From positions 62,001 to 126,000 of the forward strand of contig JASAOM010001051.1 in the NCBI GenBank assembly GCA_030849085.1: a stretch of 64,000 nt of DNA, given 5' to 3'. The first letter of the stretch is position 1. Each line of letters starts with the position of its first letter. This DNA comes from Borovskyia barvae (taxonomy: Eukaryota; Euglenozoa; Kinetoplastea; Trypanosomatida; Trypanosomatidae). This document shows positions 1 through 10,043 of the stretch, in pieces. A program made the position numbers and the translations under genes. Below the pieces are notes generated by a model. The model did not search any database. It saw only the letters and a program-made list of their open reading frames with translations, and was not told the DNA's origin.

Positions 1-3000
1 GCGGCGCACCCGGCGCAGCAAACGCCACAGCCACCATTGCAACTGAGTTACGAACGACGACTCCGACCCGTCTGGAGCCTCCGCCCATAGCTGCTTCCAC
101 TGCTGCTGGCGAACCTCAGGTCGATAGCTTCCCGCATCTGGGGCATCGTCCGAAGCGGCGCGGCCCTTGCGCAGAGAGGCCAGCACTACCTCTAGTAGAC
201 CGGAGAGACACACCACACCCACGTCCGCCTCGCACTCCATCTCCTCCAAACTTGTGTACGATATAGCTTGGTCAGCCGTTGGTGCCGTCATCACCGCTGA
301 CAAAGCACGAGTCGCCCCATTTTCGGTATCCTCAAGCGCCTCCTTCCACACACAAACAGATTGGCGCCAATGCAGCGGCCGGCTGAGCGCTGAAGTCGAC
401 AGCGCCTCGACGATCGCCTCCGCTTCCGCTGCGGTGCTCGTGTAAACGCCGAAGGAAATGCGCGGCGGCGATACCTCAGCCGAGGCACTTCTGCCGTCAC
501 CACCTTGCTTCGCATCCGCGTAGCTGCAAAGGTACTCTAGAAGAAAGACGGTGGCGGCAGCGTCAGCAGCGACACAGTTGTCCCTTGACACTCCGTGAGT
601 CCACATCTCTACAGCGCTGAAGGAGGCGAGTCCGGGGAAGGATGTGGAAGGGGAGGCCGAGTCAGAGCCAATGCGGCGTGCCTCAGATGCCGATGCAGGT
701 TCACCTTCTACAGAGTCCTGTTCCGTGCGGTCTGCACCGCGTGTAGCTGCCTCCTCGACGGTCTTGGAGAGGCCTCGAGCGTCCTCGATGGTGCAGCGCA
801 ACAGAGCCTGCACCTCCGCGCGTCGACACCGCAGCGACTCTCGAAGGGTGGTCGTGGTGAGGTCACCGCTGCGCATCAGTTCAGCGCGCAACGAGCGCAG
901 CAGCGCGAGCACGATACGCTCCTTGGATCTGCGTCGCTCCTGAAACGCGGGTACCTCCGAAGTAAGTGAATAGACAAAGCTCGAGGCAGGCGTCAGCATA
1001 GCAAAGAATCCATCTTGGATAGCGTCCACGTCATCGACACAGAGGTGCGCAGGTTGCCAACACCACAACAACGGCAGCAACGCGCCTTGCGTTAGCTCCG
1101 CAGGGGTGCCACAGAAGAGGGTGTGTCGCGTGCTCTGCGAGGTGGCCGCCACGCCCCATACCAAGTCAATGAATAACTGAAAAAGTGACTTGGCCCCCTC
1201 GTGTACCGAAGCGTGGATGTGGTGCGCGAGCTCCCGTTGCTTCGCCAGATACACGCTGTACCAGCCTTCCAGCTGCTCCCTCGATAAGGTGGATAGATGC
1301 GTTGTCACCGGCATGGTGACAGGTGTGAAGCGCTCCTCGGGGGCAGCCGTCAGCACCGCCCAATTCTGCGAAGCAGCACTGTGCAATGAAGCGTCGTCGT
1401 CGAAAGATCGCATCACTTCCCTTTCCGGCCATAACTCGGTTGCAACACCCTTCGCCCAAGTATCGACGACCTTTAAAGATGTAGCCGCTTCCGTGGAGGC
1501 AAAAGAAGCCACACGATTCGCAACATCGGCAGCGTCGCGCGCAGAGAGCGTCAGGGACAACAAAGGCGCGGAGACGGCCTCTGCCGATCGGCCACGACCA
1601 CTCCACAGCCCGGTTGCACCGAGTCGACGCAGCTCTATGTTGAGTTGGGCTGCCAAAGGGGCGTTGAGGGTGCGGCTGAGGGCTTCCGACGCCAGTATCC
1701 GGAGAGGCACGATGTCGTCTGGTTGCCAAGCGGTCGAGGTGCTCCGTGCATTCCTTTCCCACTGCTCTTCCCCCCTCTCTGCGGCATCCTTACCGTCATG
1801 ACTGAAGAGCAGCTGTGCTACAGATTCAGGCACAGCTGATGTCGCCACTGCTGGGCGGAGCAACAGTGGCGTGGAGCAGTACAAGAAATTCTCGCTTAGC
1901 TGTCTGTGCAGTGTGCGAGCCTGCACCGCAACACGGTCGGCCTCTTCCAGCAGGTCACGCCCAGCATTCGTATCTGGAGAAGTAACAAAGAGATCGGTCA
2001 CGGCAGCCTCCCGCAGCGCCGATGCAGCTCGCTTGACGGCCCCCATTGCTTCCTTCAGCTCCGCCTGTACGCACCGCTGCTGCTCGTGGCGCGCAGCCGC
2101 ATGCAGCTTGCCTCGCACCAGCGCCGAAGCGTACAGAACTGCAGTTTTTCCACTTCCTGTGCATCCGTCCACCGCCTTCACCGAAACCGGTGCATTTTCA
2201 CAGCCGTGACCACCCCCGCCCGCCCCCCACCCACGATGGCTCCCAGAACGCGATGGGGGCGTCAATGCCCCGAGTCCACCTCCTGAAGTGAGAGAGTGCA
2301 ACGCCTCCACCTGCGCAGAAGAGAAGCGGACCGTCTCGCTCACGCTAGCGAGCAAGGTCTGCAGGGAGGCAATGGCAGAGTCTGTCCGCTTTTTGCCAGG
2401 CGGCACAGGGGCGCCGGAAGCACGAGTGCCACCAGTACCCGAAAGCAGCGCTGACATAGAAGGTGTGAGGGACCCCACATACCGCTGAGTTGGAACTAAA
2501 CCTTCAGCGAAGTGCTCTGTCCATAATCCAGAAGAGGGGTCCACCGAGAAAGGGTGTCCAGGACTACCACCACCCCCGCTGCGGTTCCCGCTCGTCTGAC
2601 TCTTGCTATTCATGCCCGCCATAGCCTGGCGCACTGTAATAGAAAGTGAATGCAGGCGGCGAAGGCAGTCCATATATGTGAGAGCTGGAGTACCAGCAGG
2701 AAGGAGCCGCTCCGTTGGTGCAGCACCAGATTTTGGCAGCAACGGCGTCCGCCGACGTCGAGAACCACCGCCCGAATGCCCCACCGCATCGGCCCCGATC
2801 ACGATCCATGCCTGCGCCTGCCCGTCATCAGCAGCAGCAGCGCTGGTGAGCACGAAGTCTGCGAGTAAGTCGGCATCACGCAAAACGTGGGCTGTCACGC
2901 GGGGAGTGAACGCACCTTTGCTCCCCCCCGAAGGGTCCTCCAGTTCTGCGTGTGTCAGCACGGTTGGAAACGCCACCCACTGCCCGCTGAGACGCACGGC

Positions 3001-4962
3001 GATGTAAGCCAAGAGCGACGTATCACCACTTGAGATTCTCACGCATTGTAAAGCAGACCGAAGCAATTCGATCTCGTCGCGCTGTTTTCTTTCCGCAGCT
3101 GCCGAGAGACACAATAGTACCGGAAGACCGAACGCAGCGTGGTGCTGTAGCTCGGCCAGGGAGTAGCTGGCCAATCCACCTGGATACACGCCAAATCCTT
3201 CCACCGCGCTAATGCGCACTGCGACGACGCCGTCGAGATGACCTTTAGAGAGCTCCACAGTCCCACCGGACAGCCTCGTCAAGCGCCTTAAAGCCTGCGC
3301 AGTATCACCGTACAACTCTGCATAGGCTGCGAGCGCCGTGCTGTGGATAAACTGCTGGACCTCACGACTGAGGTAAGGATTATAGCTTCGCCGCAGGGCC
3401 ACCAGCTGCTCCTGCACTGCACCGTCCTGTAGATGACGCTCATTGAGCATCTGCTGCAGCGTGGGTGGGGCTAGAAGGCCCGTTAGCGTGTCTACGACAT
3501 CCTCGGAACTGCTATCGTGGTTGGAGCTGAGCCGGTCGTGCGCACGGCGCACGTCTTCCTCCAGCTGAAGCCAGCGAAGCACCTCTTTTAGAGCCCCAGT
3601 GGCGGCTAGCCCGTCGAGAACCTCCATTATAGCCGTCTCTGCCCCACTCACCTCCATCCCAGATCGTTCGTGAGACTTGTTCTGCGATTGTTGCAGCCAC
3701 ATGTGGGAAAGGCGCGCGAGGACGAGCTCAAAGCCGCTGCTGGCCTGCTGAGCACTGCAGCGTATCTCCGCTGTGGTGGATGAGGTGTCAGCAATCCACG
3801 CTGAGCACGCACTTGCATACGACAAGCCCAGTTCAAGGCAGGAACGCAATAGCTGCGTCATCGAGCGCCGAGTGGACGCCATCGAATCTGAGGCTGTCAG
3901 CTGCATCGACACCTGTGAAGCCCCATCCACGTACAGCGGTGATGCGAGGAAGAGGAGAGCCAGTCGTTGGCACAAACGTGGGAGCCGCATCAGCAGCTCC
4001 ACATTCTGAAACACCGAGACGAGAGTGCGAAAAGCGAAAAGAATAGTTCGTCGAAGTCGGTCTAACGTCGCTGTATCGGCACTGCGCATCACCTCGGGTT
4101 TCACGCGCAGCAAAACCGGCAGCTGTAGAGTTCGGCGCCAGCCTTCCCCGAAACTACCCTCTGCAGAGGAAGAGGAAGCAGCGTTAGCCTCAAGAAATGT
4201 TAGCTGAGCGAGTCCTGGTGGTTGTTCTAAAAGGCTTGCAAGCCACCGCACCACCACAGTGATACTTCCCTCCACTGCCTCCCGCCAAAGGTCGACATCC
4301 TGGGCAGTAAAGAACGCGCTGTTGTATGCCACGAACTCGGCATGTGCTGCCCACTCTGCTCCCGATGACGAAGTATCCCCTTCCATCATGTTCGGCTTCC
4401 TAGGCTGAGAGCGTATCAAGAGAAGATCCGCCGGGTGTGCGTTGAACGCATCACCAGCACCGGTCTGCGTGGACCAACCGACATCCATGAGCAACGTCGG
4501 TGAGGGCTCTGTGTTGTTCGAAGTTGCGTCTGATGGGGATGAAGCCAGTACAAGCGTTCGGCCATCATTCGCCACCAACTCTACCGTTAGAAGTCTTAGA
4601 AGAGAACCTTCTTCACTGGAATGCTGGAGTTGCCGATACAACAACTCCCTGCAAAATCCCCCAAGACTCACGGACACTTCATCCTCGAGCAGCAAGGCTA
4701 CATCCACAGCAGTCGCCACCGATGAGCTCGAGACCTGAGACGATGCTGCCGTCGCTGAGAGAGCGGTGGACGCGGCACCGAGCAAGCGCGACGCTACCGC
4801 CGCCCTTTCCGCTTCTAGCGAGCTGCTTCGGCGGGATGTAATACCGTAAATAACTTCAAAGTAGAGGGCGGAAGAAGATGCAGGGGAGGTCGCAAGAGCG
4901 GCGTCCTGTCGGGGAGGAGGCATCGGCGCCGCCGGCGCTACCTCTTCACGTGATCGCTTCAT
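1..4962 (-). CDS. Very large P-loop protein, possibly SF1-helicase-like (3' end outside window)
   Basis: One frame stays open from the ATG at 4960-4962 to the left edge of the window, giving at least 1654 residues with no stop. It was checked by direct translation of both ends and around the P-loop. Residues 933-940 read GCTGSGKT, a Walker A motif. They are preceded by a stretch (SSAQVEALHSLTSG) laid out like the Q-motif that precedes Walker A in superfamily 1 helicases. A hydrophobic strand ending VDDVDA near residue 1310 is a possible but degenerate Walker B. I could not find clear helicase motifs III-VI. The first ~900 residues are Ser/Ala/Leu-rich and unrecognised. The start is the first ATG after an acceptor AG at 5054-5055. 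ATP binding is likely; helicase activity is inference. It is the last minus-strand gene seen and continues beyond the window. Confidence 0.8.
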   Translation of the reverse strand, partial: MKRSREEVAPAAPMPPPRQDAALATSPASSSALYFEVIYGITSRRSSSLEAERAAVASRLLGAASTALSATAASSQVSSSSVATAVDVALLLEDEVSVSLGGFCRELLYRQLQHSSEEGSLLRLLTVELVANDGRTLVLASSPSDATSNNTEPSPTLLMDVGWSTQTGAGDAFNAHPADLLLIRSQPRKPNMMEGDTSSSGAEWAAHAEFVAYNSAFFTAQDVDLWREAVEGSITVVVRWLASLLEQPPGLAQLTFLEANAASSSSAEGSFGEGWRRTLQLPVLLRVKPEVMRSADTATLDRLRRTILFAFRTLVSVFQNVELLMRLPRLCQRLALLFLASPLYVDGASQVSMQLTASDSMASTRRSMTQLLRSCLELGLSYASACSAWIADTSSTTAEIRCSAQQASSGFELVLARLSHMWLQQSQNKSHERSGMEVSGAETAIMEVLDGLAATGALKEVLRWLQLEEDVRRAHDRLSSNHDSSSEDVVDTLTGLLAPPTLQQMLNERHLQDGAVQEQLVALRRSYNPYLSREVQQFIHSTALAAYAELYGDTAQALRRLTRLSGGTVELSKGHLDGVVAVRISAVEGFGVYPGGLASYSLAELQHHAAFGLPVLLCLSAAAERKQRDEIELLRSALQCVRISSGDTSLLAYIAVRLSGQWVAFPTVLTHAELEDPSGGSKGAFTPRVTAHVLRDADLLADFVLTSAAAADDGQAQAWIVIGADAVGHSGGGSRRRRTPLLPKSGAAPTERLLPAGTPALTYMDCLRRLHSLSITVRQAMAGMNSKSQTSGNRSGGGGSPGHPFSVDPSSGLWTEHFAEGLVPTQRYVGSLTPSMSALLSGTGGTRASGAPVPPGKKRTDSAIASLQTLLASVSETVRFSSAQVEALHSLTSGGGLGALTPPSRSGSHRGWGAGGGGHGCENAPVSVKAVDGCTGSGKTAVLYASALVRGKLHAAARHEQQRCVQAELKEAMGAVKRAASALREAAVTDLFVTSPDTNAGRDLLEEADRVAVQARTLHRQLSENFLYCSTPLLLRPAVATSAVPESVAQLLFSHDGKDAAERGEEQWERNARSTSTAWQPDDIVPLRILASEALSRTLNAPLAAQLNIELRRLGATGLWSGRGRSAEAVSAPLLSLTLSARDAADVANRVASFASTEAATSLKVVDTWAKGVATELWPEREVMRSFDDDASLHSAASQNWAVLTAAPEERFTPVTMPVTTHLSTLSREQLEGWYSVYLAKQRELAHHIHASVHEGAKSLFQLFIDLVWGVAATSQSTRHTLFCGTPAELTQGALLPLLWCWQPAHLCVDDVDAIQDGFFAMLTPASSFVYSLTSEVPAFQERRRSKERIVLALLRSLRAELMRSGDLTTTTLRESLRCRRAEVQALLRCTIEDARGLSKTVEEAATRGADRTEQDSVEGEPASASEARRIGSDSASPSTSFPGLASFSAVEMWTHGVSRDNCVAADAAATVFLLEYLCSYADAKQGGDGRSASAEVSPPRISFGVYTSTAAEAEAIVEALSTSALSRPLHWRQSVCVWKEALEDTENGATRALSAVMTAPTADQAISYTSLEEMECEADVGVVCLSGLLEVVLASLRKGRAASDDAPDAGSYRPEVRQQQWKQLWAEAPDGSESSFVTQLQWWLWRLLRRVRR

Positions 4963-6640
4963 TAAAGATCCCTCCGCGACGTCGTAACCGCTTCCAATGA
5001 CCTCTGAATTTTTGTTGTCGATACTGGCGTCACTCACAACCGCAGACCAAAGCCTACCGCCGGCCAAGAAGAGTGAGGAAGAGGGAGATGACGCAAAGAA
5101 GAAGAAAAAAAGAAGCCAATCTACGTAGCTGCAATGGAGGACTCTGTCGAGCACACCGCTGTAATTGCCCTTTAATCCTCGCACCGTAACGCCCGGTCCC
5201 CTCTTCTCAACCTAGTGAACGAGGTCAAGATCCTGCCCCTTCTTGTCGAAGAGGATATCACTCACACGCCGGTAACCTCGACCCTCTCCACGCGAGCGTG
5301 AAGACCTTCGAATATCAAACGTTTGGGTTGCGTGTGGGGGGGGAGGGAGGGGAGGGCAACGGCTGTCGACAAGGAAAGAACACGAGGGCAGAGAGGCGTT
5401 CGCGGCGACGCCCTATCACACACACTCACACACGCAAAAATAAAATACGCCCTTTTCCCAAGTGCGATGGATTGGAATAAAAGAGCGGCTCAGCTGATGA
5501 GATGGAAACTAAACTAGGAAAGGTAAAGAGCGACTGGGATGGAGGGGAAAATTTTCGTTTCTTGAGGTCTGCTCAACTGCGTCTGTGTTCTGTATGCGTA
5601 TCTCCAGGGCGAGTGGGGGAGGAGGGGCGAAGGAAGTCGGTGGACTCTCTTCAACCAAACTTTTCTTTTGCGGAGGGTAGACCGTGAAGAAAAGCCGCGA
5701 TGAAAGAATAGTGGCCAGGGAAAAGAGAAGAGAGAGAAAGAGAGAATGCAGCGCCAGAGGAGGAAGGCAGGCGAGGGAGATCCAGTGCCGGAAGATACAG
5801 GGGGGAAAAGAAAAAGAAGCTGATCACCCCCCGGCAGAGGTGCGACCGAAAGCGAAGCGCACTCGTTGCCAGCTACGTGGAGAGCGGGGAAAGCGAAGGG
5901 AAGGAAACAGATCCGGCTCCGCTGGTGGCGTGTTGTGCCACTTCTGTCCTGAGGTCGCCCAGGTGCTGAGGGACACATGCACACCTATTGGGTGATCGAT
6001 GCATGTGTGTGTGTAGGGGGGAGGGGGGGGGTGATGCGTGTCCCATCAGTCAGAGGACGCCCACTCGTACTGGCATATCGTGGGAAAACGATGAGAAAAC
6101 ACGGCAGGGGTAATGGAGTGAGAGAAAGAGAGAGCGTCGCGAAAGGAAAAAGATGCGAACGTCCATCTCTCCCTAACCCCCCACCCACCCACCCCTCCCT
6201 CGCTTCCCCGGAGCATCAGACGATGGACGCATCACCACCGGGAAAAACAGTATCAAGAAGGGCGGTATGGCGAAGAGGGAGGGCGGCAACACATGTGAGC
6301 TCGATAGAAGCAGCCGATACTGATTAACGCATGAGTATCGAGAAAATGGGAAGCTGGACCGTGCTTCGAAACCGAAAAAAAGGAGGAGAAGCATCGAAAG
6401 CACAAGCATGAGAAGGAGAGGGAATAACGCCATCAGACACAACGCAGTGATCCGCCGGAGACAAGAGCAAACGGAGTGGAGGTGGTAAAGCTCGCAGAAC
6501 AACACCCTGCACAAAAAGCAAAAGAGCCGTTCGAAATAGGAGAGGGGAGAGATGCGGTTGAACTTCTTGAGGGAGAAAAGGAAGAGGTGGGAGGGACCGC
6601 CAGATATGCCCCAGAAAGAGGGTGCGCATGCCGCGTAACG
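4963..6640. other. Intergenic spacer between the P-loop gene and rtcB
   Basis: Leader of the P-loop gene and trailer of rtcB. The plus strand is strongly purine-rich (repeated GAGA and GGGAGG stretches, G runs near 5337 and 6016-6031), so both minus-strand transcripts would be pyrimidine-rich here. Only low-complexity short frames are present; no gene or structural RNA was recognised. Confidence 0.6.
5054..5118 (-). promoter_or_regulatory. Probable trans-splice acceptor of the large P-loop gene
   Basis: Read on the minus strand, a long T/C tract (mostly CTT/TTC triplets) is followed by the first AG at 5055-5054, 92 bases before the ATG at 4962. No ATG lies between. The location is inferred from the pattern alone. 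Confidence 0.5.
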
Positions 6641-8113
6641 TCACCCTTTTACGCACAAAACCTGTCGCAGCACCGCTACTACCTCCACAAGGTCCTTTTG
6701 GGCTTCCATAACGGCGTCGATATTCTTGTATGCCCCGGGCGTCTCGTCCAGCACGCTGCTATCCTTACGGCACTCGATGCCCTCTGTGGCAGCCTCGTGG
6801 TCGGCAACTGTGAAGCGCCGGCACGCCTCTCCACGGCTGTAGCGCCGCCCAGCGCCGTGAGAGCAAGAGCAGTAGCTCGCCGCATTGCCCTTGCCACGAA
6901 CGATGTAGCTGGAAGCCCCCATCGACCCCGGTATGACGGCGAGCTGCCCCAACTGTGCGGAGGTGGCACCCTTGCGGGTAAGCCAGACTTCCTGGAGAGA
7001 AGCCTCCTCTCCACTCTGCATACCCCCACAGTCACTATCAGTTTGATGCAATCGAGTCGCTATGCGGGCGCGCTCTACGTAGTTATGGTGGCAGTTGACG
7101 GCCGAGTCAACCGTCACAAAAGGCTTTGCAATGTGTTCGCGCATGGCCGTCAGGACAGCGTCCAGCATGAGCTGCCGATTCCACCATGCGTACCTCTGGG
7201 CCCACTCCACGGCGAAAATGTAATCGTCGAAGGACGTAGCGCCCTCACGGAGGTAAGCCAGGTCTGCGTCAGGCAGCTGAACGTGCTGCGCCTCTATCTC
7301 CCTCTTTGCTAATTCGATGAAGACGGTGCCAATGCGATTGCCCACCCCACGCGATCCCGAATGAAGCATGACCCAGACGTGTTTCGCTGGTACGGTATCG
7401 TCCAGGCAGAGCTCAATGAAGTGATTGCCTGTGCCTAGCGTGCCTAAGTGATTGAGGTTGTTTGTGCGTTCCAGGGGCGCGTGTCGGCGGCATAGCTCCT
7501 CAAAATCCGCTGCGAGATGCTTCTTCCAGACCTCCTGCACCTGCGTTGGTACCACCTCACGCCAACTACCTGCGTCTGCGGCGCTGCGTCCACCATGAGT
7601 GCGCCCATGGGGGACGCTGAGCTCGATCGCGAGCCGCAGCTCCTGGAGCGTGTTCGGCAGGTCCTCCGCGGTGAGGGACGTCTTCAATGCGATCATGCCA
7701 CAGCCGATATCCACACCAACGCTCGATGGAATGAGGGCGCGCACAGTTGGCAACACCAGGCCCACCACACAGCCGTTTCCTACATGGACGTCTGGCATGA
7801 CCGCCACAGGTGCAGGGATAAGGTCTGTCCCCATTTGTGAGATGCGCTCCAGCTGTGTGTGCGCCGCGCGCTCCACCTCCACACCTCTACACCACATGCG
7901 CACCTCCACCGAACCAGCCCCACCGCTGTGCACCTGGTACGCAGAGGCGTCGACCGATGTCAGGGACGACGGCAGTGGCGTCCCCGAGTGGCACAACCGC
8001 CTACATGCCCCATGATACAAAGCGAACGATGCCGTAGCGGTAGAGCCATGGGATGTTCTGCCCCTCACCCTCAAAGCACTTATGGACAAGGAAAAGGAAT
8101 ACAATTGGCGCAT
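6641..8113 (-). CDS. rtcB: RtcB-type RNA-splicing ligase with N-terminal presequence
   Basis: The 490-residue product is an RtcB ligase, which joins RNA 2',3'-cyclic phosphate (or 3'-phosphate) and 5'-OH ends through a GMP-histidine intermediate using GTP and Mn2+. Family motifs appear in order: AVMPDVH, GVDIGCGM (D135, C138), HLGTLGTGNHFIE (H231), HSGSRGVGN (H251), NCHHNYVE (H342/H343), VIPGSMGASSYIVRG, and CSCSHGAGR with the presumed guanylylated H419. It ends DLVEV..LRQVLCVKG, a typical terminus. From about residue 60 it resembles the short bacterial E. coli-type RtcB (about 408 residues) more than the longer eukaryotic HSPC117 form, judged from memory. The first ~45 residues are rich in Arg, Ser and Ala with no acidic residue, like a mitochondrial presequence. 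The start is the first ATG after an acceptor near 8213. No archease gene lies nearby. Catalytic residues look complete. Confidence 0.93.
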   Translation of the reverse strand: MRQLYSFSLSISALRVRGRTSHGSTATASFALYHGACRRLCHSGTPLPSSLTSVDASAYQVHSGGAGSVEVRMWCRGVEVERAAHTQLERISQMGTDLIPAPVAVMPDVHVGNGCVVGLVLPTVRALIPSSVGVDIGCGMIALKTSLTAEDLPNTLQELRLAIELSVPHGRTHGGRSAADAGSWREVVPTQVQEVWKKHLAADFEELCRRHAPLERTNNLNHLGTLGTGNHFIELCLDDTVPAKHVWVMLHSGSRGVGNRIGTVFIELAKREIEAQHVQLPDADLAYLREGATSFDDYIFAVEWAQRYAWWNRQLMLDAVLTAMREHIAKPFVTVDSAVNCHHNYVERARIATRLHQTDSDCGGMQSGEEASLQEVWLTRKGATSAQLGQLAVIPGSMGASSYIVRGKGNAASYCSCSHGAGRRYSRGEACRRFTVADHEAATEGIECRKDSSVLDETPGAYKNIDAVMEAQKDLVEVVAVLRQVLCVKG

Positions 8114-8156
8114 ACGCAATGTTGCGTGAAGGTCAAGTGGGAGGCAGCAGTGACGG

Positions 8157-8181
8157 TGTGTGTGTGTGTGTGTGTGTGCGT
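8157..8181. repeat. GT/CA microsatellite
   Basis: Alternating GT on the plus strand, about 12 units with one GC interruption at the right end, in the leader of rtcB between the inferred splice acceptor and the ATG. Confidence 0.9.
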
Positions 8182-8212
8182 GTGAAAGGAGTAGTAGAAA
8201 TTTTCTGGAGGC

Positions 8213-8240
8213 CTATGGAGAGGCAGAAAAGAACTTTACC
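8213..8240 (-). promoter_or_regulatory. Probable trans-splice acceptor of rtcB
   Basis: On the minus strand the tract TTCTTTTCTGCCTCTCCATAG ends in an AG at 8214-8213, about 100 bases before the ATG at 8113. The CA repeat lies between this site and the ATG. A later AG lies inside the frame, but the family-conserved sequence upstream of the next in-frame ATG (7897) argues against using it. Confidence 0.45.
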
Positions 8241-9644
8241 TCTCGTTAGTTTTTGTGGGGGGGACTGCGGTTTGAAGTACCGCAGCGGTCCATCCCTCAT
8301 CCGTGTGCGCAGGCACCGCCGAAAACTTTGCCGACACCCACACCCACACACGCACAAAATAATAATAATAATTGAACGTTGCACTCGCTCCTCAGCGCAA
8401 CCATTCCATGTCCCACTAAAAAAAAAGATTGAGTTGAGCCACAAGAAAAGAAGTTCTGCGCAGTAACGGTGGGGGGGAAAGCAACAAGGGCATCTCGGGG
8501 AGAGCGTGCGCTTCTCGCCATGGTTACATCAACGGAGTTGGATACCACGAGGCTGGAAGGAATATCTACCCTGGGATGCTTACGATCCAGCAGCAGGGCA
8601 GTAACCCATTTAGGTTGAATAGAAAGTGTGACGCACGCAGCATGAAAATGTTGCACGAAACGGTAAAACATACGAAGGCGTGTCTACCGTCACCGCTGTT
8701 TCTCCCTACTTTTATGGTTGAGAATGGCGTGGGCGAAGGATAGGGTTCACAGTCGCGGTCATTACCGTTAAAGCTCAAAGAGGCACGCAGGACGCGTCAC
8801 CCGTAGCCCTCACAGCCACTCCTCCTCCTCACACGCGCCTTCACCCAAGTACGCTTCATCATATGTTTCCACATGCGTGTGTGTGTGCGTGTGTTTGTGA
8901 GAGAGTGCTGACCTTTCTGAGGGGCCGGGGGCAAGTCAGTGGCAAACAAAATAAAAAGCAGGGCCAACTGAGAGAGGAAAAAGGAGAGAGAGGATCTCAG
9001 GAGGCCCACGCAGTCGCAGACATGAGCAAAAAAACAAAAAGCAGCAGAACGATGAACGACACAGTTGATGAGGAAGTTCAGAAAGTAGCCGATACCCTAC
9101 ACTAGTGCGCTTGCCTAGATCGACCTCTTCTCCTGAAACGGTTTCTTGTTTGGGGGGAGGGGGGGGGTCAGGCACGCACCCTCGTCGCTGCCCAGCTTCC
9201 CATTTGTTACCACAGATCCCTCGCTGTGTCTCACTCCGCCTCAATGGAGGAGGCGCAGGGGAGGTGGAACAAAGCGATGACACCCGCTTACGGTGGTGCA
9301 GCAGCCTCCTTACGAAGCATGCCTGACAGTCATATAAATATATGGTGTGCTTGGAGGAGAAAGGCCTTCACAGTAAGCCTACACGCATCCTTCGTGCTCA
9401 GCCTCAAGGAGAAAATGAAACAGAGCGGGGGGAGTAACCCCCACAGGAGAAAGCAGCGCCGTGGCCACGAACGATAGTTCACTTTAGCCTCCTCATCCCT
9501 TCTTTTCTTTTCTTTCTTTGAAGCGGCCTTCCCCTACAGTCATGCCCACACCCCCGATCGATCGGCATCCGTCTTTTTCTGCCTCTCCCGCACTGCACTT
9601 TTCATGCGGCGGTGCGTTCCTTACCTTGGTCCTGCTCGTGGGGC

Positions 9645-10043
9645 CTATCCCGGCAGCGTGTGGCGAGCAGCACCAATGGGAACACCAACCACAGTTCCTT
9701 GTGGAGGATGAGGCGGCGGCGTGACCCCCGCGTTGTGCAGGTGTTCCCGGAGCATCTCCTCACGGCGACTGCGAAAAGCCTTCCGTGTGCACTCCATGCA
9801 GCCCGGATTTCCGTGAAGGAGGTGGCGATTCGGACAGCATCGAGTGCACAACTGCCGCCCACACCAGTCACAATTGGTGCTGGTGCAGAACCAGCCGAAG
9901 TAGGACCCGCAGTCCTCACATTGCTCGTGGTCACGCGGGCGACTTTCTGGAGCGGCAGGGAGGTACTCGATCGGTGGAATGGCCGCCTTTACATCTTCTG
10001 GCACCTCTGCATGGGTGCGAAGCGGGTTAAGTGACTGCCCCAT
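9645..10043 (-). CDS. Small FYVE-like zinc finger protein with N-myristoylation-type start
   Basis: 132 residues starting MGQSLNPL. Gly2 with Ser4 after it resembles an N-myristoylation signal, so membrane association is possible. Residues 42-85 carry four CxxC pairs: C42/C45, C58/C61, C66/C69 and C82/C85, plus C53 and C70. Pair spacing and the CGRQLC core resemble a FYVE/RING-type double zinc site. The basic RRHHCR patch that lets true FYVE domains bind PtdIns3P is absent: the equivalent stretch reads TSTNCDWCG. The C-terminus is proline- and glycine-rich. The frame stays open upstream, but a T/C tract and AG at 10078-10077 lie just 33 bases before this ATG, making it the first usable start. 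Zinc binding is likely; lipid binding is inference. Confidence 0.75.
   Translation of the reverse strand: MGQSLNPLRTHAEVPEDVKAAIPPIEYLPAAPESRPRDHEQCEDCGSYFGWFCTSTNCDWCGRQLCTRCCPNRHLLHGNPGCMECTRKAFRSRREEMLREHLHNAGVTPPPHPPQGTVVGVPIGAARHTLPG

Larger units (their letters stand above)
8114..9644. other. Intergenic spacer between rtcB and the FYVE-like gene
   Basis: Leader of rtcB and trailer of the zinc finger gene. It holds a GT/CA microsatellite (about 8157-8181), a second GT-rich stretch near 8876-8900, and short homopolymers including a G run near 9151-9168. No coding frame with protein-like composition was seen. Confidence 0.6.

Noticed and set aside
1166-1801. Paired ~200-codon frames on both strands
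   Set aside because: Both lie inside the large P-loop gene in other frames; the P-loop frame is uninterrupted across them.
6476-7312. 278-codon plus-strand frame
   Set aside because: Runs antisense into rtcB, with no recognisable protein features.
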